Shown: positions 32,901 to 44,900 of the stretch, in pieces | Numbering within the stretch: position 1 is the stretch's first letter | Layout of the letters: every line of letters starts with the position of its first letter | Notes under the pieces: generated by a model | Database searches by the model: none | Seen by the model: only the letters and a program-made list of their open reading frames with translations | Told to the model about the DNA's origin: nothing | Made by a program: the position numbers and the translations under genes | Source of the DNA: Asterias amurensis | Lineage: Eukaryota; Echinodermata; Asteroidea; Forcipulatida; Asteriidae | Assembly (NCBI RefSeq): GCF_032118995.1 | Contig: NC_092654.1 | Location: forward strand, 14,747,784 to 14,811,783 | Reading direction: 5' to 3' | Length of the DNA stretch: 64,000 nt

Positions 32901-35900
32901 CCAATAGTGTCCACTGCCTTTAAAGGAAAGGTATAAGTTTGGTAATCACTCCTAAAATTAGTTAGAAGCCTCATTTGTCTTTAATTTTAAGACTAATTAC
33001 GAAACGTTAAACCTTCCCTTTATTAATTTTGGCAGTGGCTACAAGCCAGAGTACTGTCATTGGCCATAGTCGTAACTGCAGTTCAGACACGATTCACACA
33101 GGGCCTTACTTAATGACAAACTTGAAACTGGGATGTCTGAGATGGTTTTACAACTAGGTGAATTTCTTCCACACTTACATTTGTGATGTACTTTTGAGTT
33201 TCCTTGGGCTGTAATTACCTTACTGAAAAGGTTTAGTAATTGCTATCCCCATAGTAGTTAGGGTAGACCTAGATCTACTACAACACCAAAGATCAGATCC
33301 AGAAAAATGTGTCATATATAGTATATAACCCACACAAAATATGTTACTCATGTTACGTTTTAGGACATTTGTAATGTGAGTAACCAATTTTGTGTGTCTT
33401 GTATATCATACATGACACATTTTTCTCATCTCATCTTTGGTGATGAAGTTAATCTAGGTCTACCATAGCTTCTATTAGGATAACAATAATTAACCTTTTT
33501 ACAAGGTATTTACAGCCCAAAGAATCTCATAAAAAAGGTAATTTAACAGTGGAAATGTCCATTAAACATTTATTAAAAGAGAGATTTTCATCATGATAAT
33601 GGCAGGCCTGCAAGCATTTACTCTGAAAAAATGCATGTGCGCTGGGCGTGACATAATAATATAATATTGATGGCGCCCTAACAGATGTACACAGCCATGG
33701 CACGCGTGTGCAGAAATTGGGTTAAAGTTTATAACTTGATGCATAGCCACAAGCATGCTCTGATCATAATGACAGTCCCCCTTTAAAGGAACACGTTGCC
33801 TTGGATCGGACGAGTTGGTCTTTGAAAAGCGTTTGTAACCGTTTGTTATAAAATGCATGTGGTTAGAAAGATGTTTTAAAAGTAGAATACAATGATCCAC
33901 ACACATTTGCCTCAAAATTGCGTGGTTTTCATTTTACTTTGGGAGCTAACACGGTTGGCCGTTTATGGGGGTCAAAAATTTGACTCCCATAAATGGCCGA
34001 CCGTGTTTGTCGACGAGGTAAAAGGAAAACCATGCAATTTCAAGTGATACTTGTGTGGATCATTATATTCTACTTTTAAAATAGCTTTCTAATCATATGC
34101 ATTTTATAACGAACGGTTACAAACGCTTTTCAAAGACCAACTGGACCGATCCAAGGCAACATGTTCCTTTAAATCTAGACACCATTTACCTGTATTCCAT
34201 GTTTCAGGTAAGAAGTTTCCTCCACCGTGATCCTTTTTGGATTTGCATGCAGCCTTTACATCACTCAGTAATAGATGCTTTGTGATCTTGTAAAAATGGT
34301 CTAGAGTACACGGCCCAGAGGAGCCGGGCATTTGTAGCTTCTCTGGCTCCTTATTGGAGGCGTTTTTAAATAGTACATCAATTGTAAATGACCTGAAAAA
34401 GTAGGAAGAAAATTACCATGAGACAAACTGAAGAGGTGGGCTTAAAAAGAAATGCAGTTTCCAAAACTGGAAACACGCCCAGAAACCTTGGGCACAGAAA
34501 GTGTTTGCACAATTTGGGAAGTTCAGCAAACGGTCAGATGAGATGCTATTGACAGGGCCCAACTTCATGGATCTTCTTAAGCACAAAAAGTAGCTAAGCA
34601 CAACAGAATTATGCTCAACAGAATAAGGTTACCAGCCAAAATATCATGTCACATGTACAACTTGAGACTTGTATCATGCTCATTTCTGCTAAGCAAACAA
34701 TTTTTAAGCAATATTTTCTGCCTAAGCAACTCTATAAAATTGAGCCCTGGTTGTATCTAGGCAGTGCCCCTAAAGATATTGGTTGCATCTGTCACGCTTT
34801 CTGAAATTGTCTGCTTCGCAGGAAGTTCCTGAAGTGAGACACCACCATAACAAAAGCCACTACAATAAAGAGAACTGTGAAAATAGCAAGGAGAGTGGAG
34901 CCTGAAAGAAAAGATAAAGACATTTTGCTGTTTTCATTTTAAAAATGAATTTAATTCCTCAGTGTTGAAAGGGAAGTGGCAGTAAAATATTTAAAGGAAC
35001 ACAATGTCTTGGATCGGTCGAGCTGGTCTTTGAAAAGCGTTCTGTAACCGTTTGTTAAAAAATGCATATGATAAGAAAGATGTTGTAAAAGTAGAATACA
35101 ATGATCCACACAAGTATCACTCGAAATTGCGTGGTTTTCCTTTTACCTCGTCGACCTCGTTGACTCCCATAAATGGCCGACCGTGTTAGTTCGCAAAGTA
35201 ATAGGAAAACCACGCAATTTCGGGGCAAATGCGTTAGGATCATTGTATTCTACTTTTAAAACATCTTTCTAACCATATGCATTTTATAAAAAAAGGTTAC
35301 AAATGCTTTTCAAAGACCAACTCGACCGATCCAAGCAACGGTTCCTTTAAGAATGTGAGAGTATGTTGATAACATTTCTTGAGTAACTTACTTGTTATCT
35401 TCTTGATACAGTTCAATGATCACACAGCTGGCTGTTGGAGGCCAAAGGTCATTGAATACTTGTAAAGATGCTAAGAGGGACTCTACATTATCATCATGCT
35501 GTAAAGGAACAGTCATAAATAATCAGTTCTTATTTGTTTTCTAATGATATTTAAAGGCACTGGGGTGGATTTCACAAAGAGTTAGGACTAGTCTTATCTC
35601 GAGTTAGGACTAGTTACTTGTCCTAACTTAGGACTATCCATGCAATTTGTATATCTCCTAGGACTAGTCCCAAGTTAGGACTAGTCCTAACTCTTTATGA
35701 AATCCACCCCTGGACACCTTTGGTAATTGTCAAAGACCAGTATTCTCACTTGGTGTATCCCAACGTAATAAACAAATATATCAAATCTGTTTGGGCTCAT
35801 TTGGTTATCGAAGTTGCAAAATAAAAATGCAAGAAAAAAAACCTTGTTACAAAAAAAACTGAAGTCTTTTTAAAATATTTTAGTGAAGTAAGTTTTTATG

Positions 35901-38900
35901 GTAATATTTGTTTCGAGTCGATACCAAAAGTGTACAGTGGCTTTAAATAAAATGCTAGTTAAAAAACCCAACAGAAATGAATTAGAGGAGAGGCTTCGGT
36001 AGGGTCTCAGCTAAATGTCATAAAGCTGTTATAAGCAGAAAAAATCTACTCAGCAGATTTACTGTCTAAGCAAGAAGTGACCGGGGTACAAGTCCCACTA
36101 ACTGTATGATATTCTGGCTGGTAAATCATTTTTGCTAAGCCAATGTTTGTTGTACAAGAACTGAGTGCCACGACTGAGACCAAAACATCTGACAACATCT
36201 GAACTTTAGTATAACAAATATAGTCTGAACTTTCTGTACAGCGGTTATCATCAAATATTGTTGAAAAGGTTTTTAAAGAAGACTATAAATCAAGTTTTTA
36301 CTTTTGACCAATGATTGTATACATTTTGTAATTTGGATACTTAATGTTGTTAAGGGACTCACAAACACTATTTAGAAGAAATCAATCCCAACTAATAAAC
36401 AACTTACTGCACTGTACATAAACATTTTTGTAGTTTCTTTTCCTGCAGTTTTGTTCTTGAGATGACCAACAATTTCATTTAAAATTGGACCTTGAAAGGA
36501 GGGGGGAACAGAAAAACAAATAAGCACAACAAATACTACTCAACAATTTGCATTTGGTTTGTGGTATTACCATGTGTACATCTACTTGCTGTGGAATATA
36601 TAGCAAGGCAAGTTCTCAAAAGAAAATAATCCAACCGGCAAGTAGAAAACCATGCATGGTTTTACCGGGAACCAATATATTCATTGACACCTCACCATGC
36701 AATGCCTCAAAATCTATGAACTGACATAGAAAAATGTTAAGAAAAATCATGGTGGAGTCTGACGAGTGTAATAAGCAAGCATTATGAGACATCGATATAT
36801 CCTGCAAGAGGATCCCCTCTCGGGCACCTTGCACACCTTGATTTGGTGGATTTTGGCACCTTATAAATATTCTATACTACCCTAACTGCTTTTCATTGTT
36901 TTGAGCGTGGGAGCAATTCAGAGATTCGGGCCGAGGGGTTGGCCAAATCATGGTGACAAAATAGAAATACAAAAATACCACTGCCTTTTTGAGAACATTA
37001 ATTTGTTGTCTTTACTAACATATAATGTAGTCATAGTTTTCATTGTGACAATGATAATAAACCAAAATACAAAAGTTGCTCTGAGTCTTCTGAAAATTAA
37101 TCCAGTGGGTGGGCATGGGAAAACTTAGGTGAGGTTTGCGGTAGCCTTGCTCAAGGCAGTCGAACTATTCACTTTGAAAAAAGACCGCCGCTGTATAAAA
37201 ACCCACCCGTATTCACTGTACGTAACATCGCACGACACAATGCCCCCGTACACTATCCGCATGCCTCGGCCGACAGCCTTGTAGGGTCTGTGTTGAAGCC
37301 ACTGACCTCATGACTATAGTAAGCGAAGAGTTCCCACGGTCAGCTTATTACCATAATGCTTGCGAAAGACAAGACATGTTTACATCAAACACCACCACCA
37401 CGGACGCTCAGCGAGCATGATAGGGTCCAAAGGTCATGATAAGGGAAGTGCGTGATTGGACCTCAAAACAAATAATTCATTTGCCTCACATTCTGTGTTG
37501 TCTGATAGGTCTGACGAAAGATACATGTACGTATTCATGAGCTGCATACTAGTATATCCGAGAGCCCCCCATTTTTTTCCACTAGTGGAAATTTTTTCAT
37601 GAAACACATTAAACCCGAAAGTTACAGACCCGACAAGGCTGTCGGCCTGACGGCCTCCGCATGCGGTTAGTGTGGTACGAGTGCGGATGATTTGTGTGCA
37701 CAGTAGTCGTATGATGTGACAGTGTGTATACGGGTGGGTCAGGCGGTGTGATCGCGCGCACCACACACAGGGTATACGGGTGGGTTTACAGCGGCGTTTT
37801 TTCGGAGCGAATAATGTGAATGCCTTGAGCAAGGCTAGGTTTGCAGTAGCACTATTTGGGTAGTGCTGGTTTTGAAAATAATGTGTTTTTTCAGAACTAA
37901 CACCGTTGAAAATAACGGGTGTTTTTTCCAGAACTAACACTGTTGAAAATAGCAGGGTTTTTTTCTTTTTCAGAACCAACAATACTCAAAAGAGTTACAT
38001 CTGCAGTTCAACAAAATTATTTATGTTTAGCTACGAGGCTATCATTAATGAAGTGCAATCTGGGGGAAATCTGTGTTGGGCAGCACAGTGTGTTTGCTCA
38101 GAGAGCTGGGGGAAATTTGTTAGTTCTGGGCAGGCCCGCTCGGCACTGCCCCAATGGCTTCAACACTGTGCAAATAACTACCAACTACCCACTTCCCAAA
38201 TCCGTTACCTGCTCCGAGCCTCAGAAACTCATCACCCATCTGCGATTCTATGGTGTAGTAAACATTGATCACATTGAAAAGTTTCTGTATTACATCTGGA
38301 GTTGCCCAGTCCGGTAGCTTCCTTCCATCTTCCCTCTAGGAGTGACAAACAAACAAAAAGCAATAATAAGAACTAGGATAGTGATTACTTCACTCATGTT
38401 ACAGGGAAGTAATATATGAGGTAACCACTCAAATCACTTTAAATGAATGGCTATTAAAAACCATTTCACTCTGAAGAAATTTGGTTCTGTAAGAAGATAA
38501 TAGTTTTTATGCCCCAAAATTGGAATCTGAGAAGCAAAACCGCTACGTTTCTCAGTTTCTGTATTCCTATTAAGGGTTAAACTTCCTGCGTGGAAATTTT
38601 GCTCCAGATAATTGGGACTATCTTAAAAACGTGACCACCTTTTGATATGAAATTATCAGATGTTATTTTGGTTAGTATTATACATTTGTATAGGAATAAA
38701 AACAATTGAACGTTCTAAAAGCACGGTATAATATGCCTTTAAAGAGGGGCTCCAAAGTCAAAGGCAGTTTTGTGATACACCTTTTTTCCAATAGATAGAG
38801 TCCTTAGGAAAATGGGGGTGATGGACAAACATTTTAACAAAAAAAGATTTTGCCAAATTTACTTTTCTTTGTTTTCCATGTCAATGAGTCAGATTATACG

Positions 38901-41900
38901 CGATGTTATAATGCTTTACTTCCATACATTTGTCCATAATCCAAACATGATATTTGATCAATGGAAAAAAGTACAAAGGCTGACCCACATGTACATACGG
39001 CAGAGGCTTAAATAGACTATTAAAGGCAGTGGACACTATTGGTAATTTCTCAAAAAAATTATTAACATAAAACCTTATTTGGTAACAAGTAATGGGGAGC
39101 TGTTGATAGTATAAAACATTGTGAGAAACGGCTCCCTCTGAGGTAACGTAGCTTTCAAGAAAGAAGTAATGTTCCACGAATTTGATTTCCAGACCTCAGA
39201 GTTAGAACTTGAGGTCTCGAAATCAAGCATCCGAAAGCACACAACTTTGTGTGACAAGGTGTTTTTCTTTCATCATTATCTCGGAACTTCAACGACCAAT
39301 TGAGCTCAAGTTTTCACAGGTTTGTTATTTTATGCATATGTTGAGATACACCAAGTGAGAAGACTGGTCTTAGACAATTACCAATAGTGTCCAATGTCTT
39401 TAAGGCTATTTAATCACAGTTAAAAAAAATCAAGTGCCAAAAAACCGGTAACCCATCTAATAAGAATATCAGGTTGGAGATTTCTCTACACACTTACCTC
39501 AAAAAAAGTTGTATCCGCGACTCTAGAGTAGTTTTTAAATGAGACAGGGTTTGAATCGAACCCGCAGTACTTTGCGATAGACTGGAGGAAACTCTGAAAT
39601 GAGAAGAGATGTAGAAACATCAGTGTCATTATTGAGTATCTTGCCAGGCATGCCGTCATTAACTCTTTCAGTGCCTACTTTATTTGCCTTTTAAACACAA
39701 AATGCCTAGCTATTTTAGTTTTTCCCCCAAATTATGTACAAAAAAGAAACAAAAAGGCTTAATATTGTGACTTATTGCACATTTCTGCTTCCCTCACAAA
39801 TTGACTTGTAACTAAGTTTCCGTAAGGACCCCCCAAAAATATTTTGGGGTTATATTCTTGGATATTGTTGTGCCGTATTTAAATTTTGGTTTTTCTTATT
39901 TCACCGTCTTTTCTCCCGTTGTTGTGTATGTAATTTGACATGTTTTTATCCGAATAAATTCAAATCAAATCAAACAAAATCAGGTCTGTACACTAAAGGA
40001 CTTGCACACTCTATTGTGTCAAGAAACAATCCCTGTGAACTATAGAAGAGACCTTGGTTCAATTTAAAGGGAAGGTACACGTCTGGTAATTACTCAAAAC
40101 AAATATTAACTTAAAATCTGACTTTGTAACGAGCATTGGATAGCTGTTGGTAGTATAAAACATTGTGGGAAACGACTCCCTCTGAAGTAATGCAGTTTTT
40201 GAGAAAGAGGGAATTTCTCACTAAAATAATAAAAGACTAGAAGTCTTTTATTCCTATCTGAAAGCACACAAATTCTTCTAACAAGGGTGTTTTTTCTTTC
40301 ATCATTTTCTTGCAACTTCGATGACCGATTGAGCCCAAATTTTCACAGGCTTGTTATTTTATGCATATGATGGGATACACCAAGTAAGAAGACTGGTCTT
40401 TGACAACAACCAAACGTGTATCTTCCCTTTAATGGCTCTGTTTACCATGGTCGTGACAACGCATCTCTCTTAAACTAAATAATTTGCCTGGAATTTCATC
40501 TTTGAAAAGGCAAGGCCCTTTTCATTTGATACAGGGAATTCCACTGGAAAGTTAATGGGAAAAGACCAGGGGCAATGAAAGCTTGGCCTGCGTGTAATTC
40601 CAGGCATGAAATAATACTCCATAGAATACTTACTTTATGTTTACTGAGGTAGTTATTCTTTTTAGTTGCCGCCTCTGCGAGAATTTCGTTATATCTTGGG
40701 CAGGGGGTGTGATCAATTGAAAGAAGCTAGGATAGAATAAACAAATATGTTTTGGTTAAAATTGTCAATTTTGTTACCTTTTCCACACAACTCTAGTGAT
40801 ATTTATTGATGCCTAGTTTTGTTTTCAAATTAATGATGAAAACATGATTTAAATAATAGATAAGTGTAAGTATCTTAAGTCAATGAAATTTAACTCTGAA
40901 AAAAAAGGTCCATTAATGATAAGAGCTGCTCCAACATTATTGCCCCATTGGTCACTGGGCTATTTATTTCGTTCCTTAAATCATCTCAGCTCCCTTGGTA
41001 GAAGTATACAGCCTGTACTGCAAACAATGTAGCACACCAAGATAAATCAATCACAACAACCATCTCTGCCCCCACAGGTACCCATTAAAGGCAGTGGACA
41101 CTATTGGTAATTGTAAACGACTAGCCTTCACAGTTGGTGTATCTCAACATATGCATAAAATAACTAACCTGTGAAAATTTGAGCTCAATCGGTCATCGAA
41201 GTTGCCAGATAATAATGAAAGAAGAAAACACCCTTGTCACACAAAGTTGTGTGCGTTTAGATGGTTGATTTCGAGACCTCAAGTTCTAAATCTGAGGTCT
41301 CTAAATCAAATTTGTGGAAAATTACTTCTTTCTCAGAAACTACGTCACTTCAGAGGGAGCCGTTTCCCACATTGTTTTATACTATCAACCTCTCCCCATT
41401 ACTCGTAATCAAGAAAGGTTTTATGATGATCATTATTTTGAGTAATTACCAATAGTGTCCACTGCCTTTAACCTCCCGTGGATGAAGTGTCATGACTGGT
41501 GCACCACTAATCCAATGGCTTGAATTTGGGGCGGAAATGTTTCTTACATTTATTGTCACACATGAACTATACAAAGACTGCAGGCCTGTGTATTGCATGA
41601 TGGGATTTTACGCTGTGTACGACGTGTCTGATCGGAAGTTTGCCAGCGTTCAGCGGCACTTTGAGTGAATGTTTTTACGTTTTATCCAAACCTTGGGTGA
41701 ATGTTTTTACATTTATTCGAACCTTAAAATAATAAATAAACAGTTCTGTAGTACCGCTGCGGATATTTTTGACTGGTCAGACGGACCACTTGCCAAGGTG
41801 TTTCAGCTGGTCCGCCGATGTTTCCACTGGCATTTGGCCAGCGGACCACCGTTAAGGTCAAACACTGAAGATCGACAAGACTGCTGGGCTTGTAGCTCAA

Positions 41901-44900
41901 AATTTGTACTGGACCAGAAATCATTTTTCAATACCAGAATCAAAATGAGTTAAACAAGCATTCAGAGAAGATCTATTTCAGTTGTGATTACACCATGTAC
42001 ATGACACTTCAAAACTCTTGAAAGAGAATTAAAAGATTATTATCAAAATCTCAGTCAACATTTATTCACAAAGATATTACAGTCACAATGAATTATTTCA
42101 TTCAATTGAAAAACACAACAGCACCAGGCCTTGTGAGTTTACTGGCATGACGCTAAAATCACAGGCCTCAGGTCTGACGTTCAGTATTACTTTGGAGCCT
42201 GAATCTGTGAATAAAATCCTAAGAAAATCAATTATTGTCAGTCTACGTTTCAACCTCAATTTGCAAAAATAACTTTTCATACTTACAAAGTCATCTTCTT
42301 TTGGTACAGAAAACACAGGAATGGGTTGCCATAGCAACTCTTGATTCCATATTTGTTTATTAGATGGTGGGTAGAGACCGGCTAAGTTACTCAGTGCAGA
42401 CATGATGGTACGGTCATAACCGGTACTACGCACAGAAATCTCTGTCCTAACGTAGGATGAATTGAGAAATGTACTATAGCGTTTCCGGAACCATTGGCCG
42501 AGTTCATAGTGTTGCCTCATGCCTTTCTGTATACACAAATACAGGGGAGTAAATAGAAAAGTCCACAAACATTAAGCATACATGTAGGTCATATTCAGGC
42601 AATAACTGTGCGAGGACCGGTCATTCATCGTGTTGTAATAACTCGGTTGGTGGCTGGCTACTGTTAGTAGACCTCCAATTCGGCTTGGTCCATTACTCAA
42701 GAACTTAAACTGCACCATAGGGCCTATTACAAGTACATGTACTTTGGTCGGTAGTCCGCACCATCTCTCCATGCCAAAATACAAAAAATCAACTATTGAC
42801 CCCACGCAGTGACTGCACCACCATTTTAGTGGTCAATAGGTTTATGTGTTAACGTCGCTGAGCCTAAAATGCGCAGTTCACTGAATAACGCAAAGTGACA
42901 TTGACCACCATAATGGGGCATCCAAGATTATTCCGATGATGACGTCAGGTGAAATGGGTAAATAGTTTCCTGCACAATAAGCACAGAGCAAAAAGAACTT
43001 CTATACACAACAATAATTTCACTTATTGGGGGGCCATTTATTTGCATAGCTGGTCTTATCACATGTTTTATGCACCACCATGTTATCAGTCTTGGACCAA
43101 TCAGAGTGTACAACAAAACTCTCTGAGGCGATGATTATAAATTGATGGTATTGGGTACATACGAATCAAATGCTTCAGGGATTTCAGTTAGTGACCTGTG
43201 AATTTGATGTACTTGTCAGCTCAGGCCGGATGAGGAGAGACGTTGTCCAACTCCCTAAAGGCCAATTGAATTTAATTTGGGAGGGCAATGTGAGGATGTT
43301 TCCCCAACTTGACAATCGCACCAACTACTGGGACTGGTCCCAACTTGAGTGTTCAAGTTGAGGCTTCCTTCTACAGATTCAGCGGAGCAAGCAGGGGAGT
43401 TTCCTGAATCTGAAGGGTTATGTGCATGGAGGTAGTGATTTTAATTCTGACCTCCTTGTTCGGGACAAGTGAAAAAGCTGACAGGGCAGTGAAATGAAAC
43501 GCTGACCGTTCCTGCTGGCTGGTCACTGAAGAATTTGGGAGGGCAATGTGAGGATGCTCCCAGGGGAGCTATTCGGGTTGGGGAGGAGACGAGCAATTGG
43601 TACCTGAGTGAGTTGTCCGAATCCCTGAGGCCAACTGTCTTCCTGATAAGGGTCTGAAGGATATGCTGCAATGGGAGACCGATTGCCATGTCGAAACAGC
43701 TGTGGGGATCAAGTAAATAGCAATAAATGCACATGGGATAATTTACACTGCCTGGGGTGGATTTCACAAAGAGTTAAGACTAGTCTTTCTCGAGTTAGGG
43801 CGAGTTACTCGTCCTAACTTAGGACTAGCCACACATTTTGTATATCTCCTAGGACTATTTGTAACTCTTTGTGAAATCATTCCCTGGTCTCCTAACACTG
43901 GTCTCATTTGGACTCAAATCCTAATGGGCTAGACTAGAGCCTAACTAAACTAAACATGTACATGTAGCATGGCATACGTAAGAGCTATTCTTCAATCAAA
44001 ATTGAATAAAAAAAATGGCATTACTAAACAATATTTAATAATAGTAAAAAAGGACAGTGTATTTTTATCTCCAGCATCAAGACAGTACAGCAGGAGGAGA
44101 TGTGTAATAAACAATCGTCTAGGACTCTCGCCGTGGTCGTACATACGGGGGCTGGTCATCTCACCCCTAGCAAGATCCTCCGTTTGCAGGCAATGCGACG
44201 GAGTCCAGGGTATAAAGTTCCCGTACCATTGCAAAAATTTTTTAATTTTTGTTTACAAATATTTTTACCTAACTCAGAAAGCTTAAATTTTACTCACATG
44301 TTCCTTGTAATCGGAAATCCAATCGCGCAGTGTTTAAAACTTTTGAATTTTCTTCTTTGGTGTTGATATTTTGTGAAAAGAAAATTGAAATTGACATTTC
44401 CCACACGCACTGACGCACGTCGTGAACAGACTTGCTTATCAACCCTTTCTTGCATTGATCACTACCGCCCTCTCGTGGCGGCTGGATATGTGACCGCCTT
44501 TTTTAATTTGTGCAAGCTGCAATTTTGTTACGGCGCAAACTTCATTTTCCTCTTGCTTTTTTTGAACGCACGACTGGCTTTCGCAAATTTTAAAAGGGTC
44601 ATATTCATTCATTGCACCCGACGTAATGCCAATTACGGCACTCTTGTCAAAGCCATGAGCACTTTAGCTCACCCTATCGATTGGTACATGATGATCACAT
44701 CGCCAGTACAGAACTTTGGCTTATTTTCGGCAATAATTGTTTCCATGGATATAATTGTTAGGTGTGAACTCATTGAAAATGTAGTAAGGGGCACTAAGAT
44801 TAAAAATATATGAACAGAATTTCAACTTCTCAAATCAGGTAAAAAAAAATGAAAATTTTAGTCAAATTTGTGTTTGCATTGTAAAGTAAAGAAGTTTTAA

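Noticed and set aside
34779..34898. An alternative functional last exon of the phosphatase
   Set aside because: The phase is wrong for exon 8, it lies upstream of exon 9, and a stop codon removes the tail.
37434..37982. 182-codon minus-strand open frame
   Set aside because: It overlaps the MULE-like element and its inverted repeat, and no transposase motif is visible.
44373..44813. 146-codon plus-strand open frame opposite the phosphatase intron
   Set aside because: It lies in intron 1 of a well-supported gene, with no recognisable domain or splice signals.
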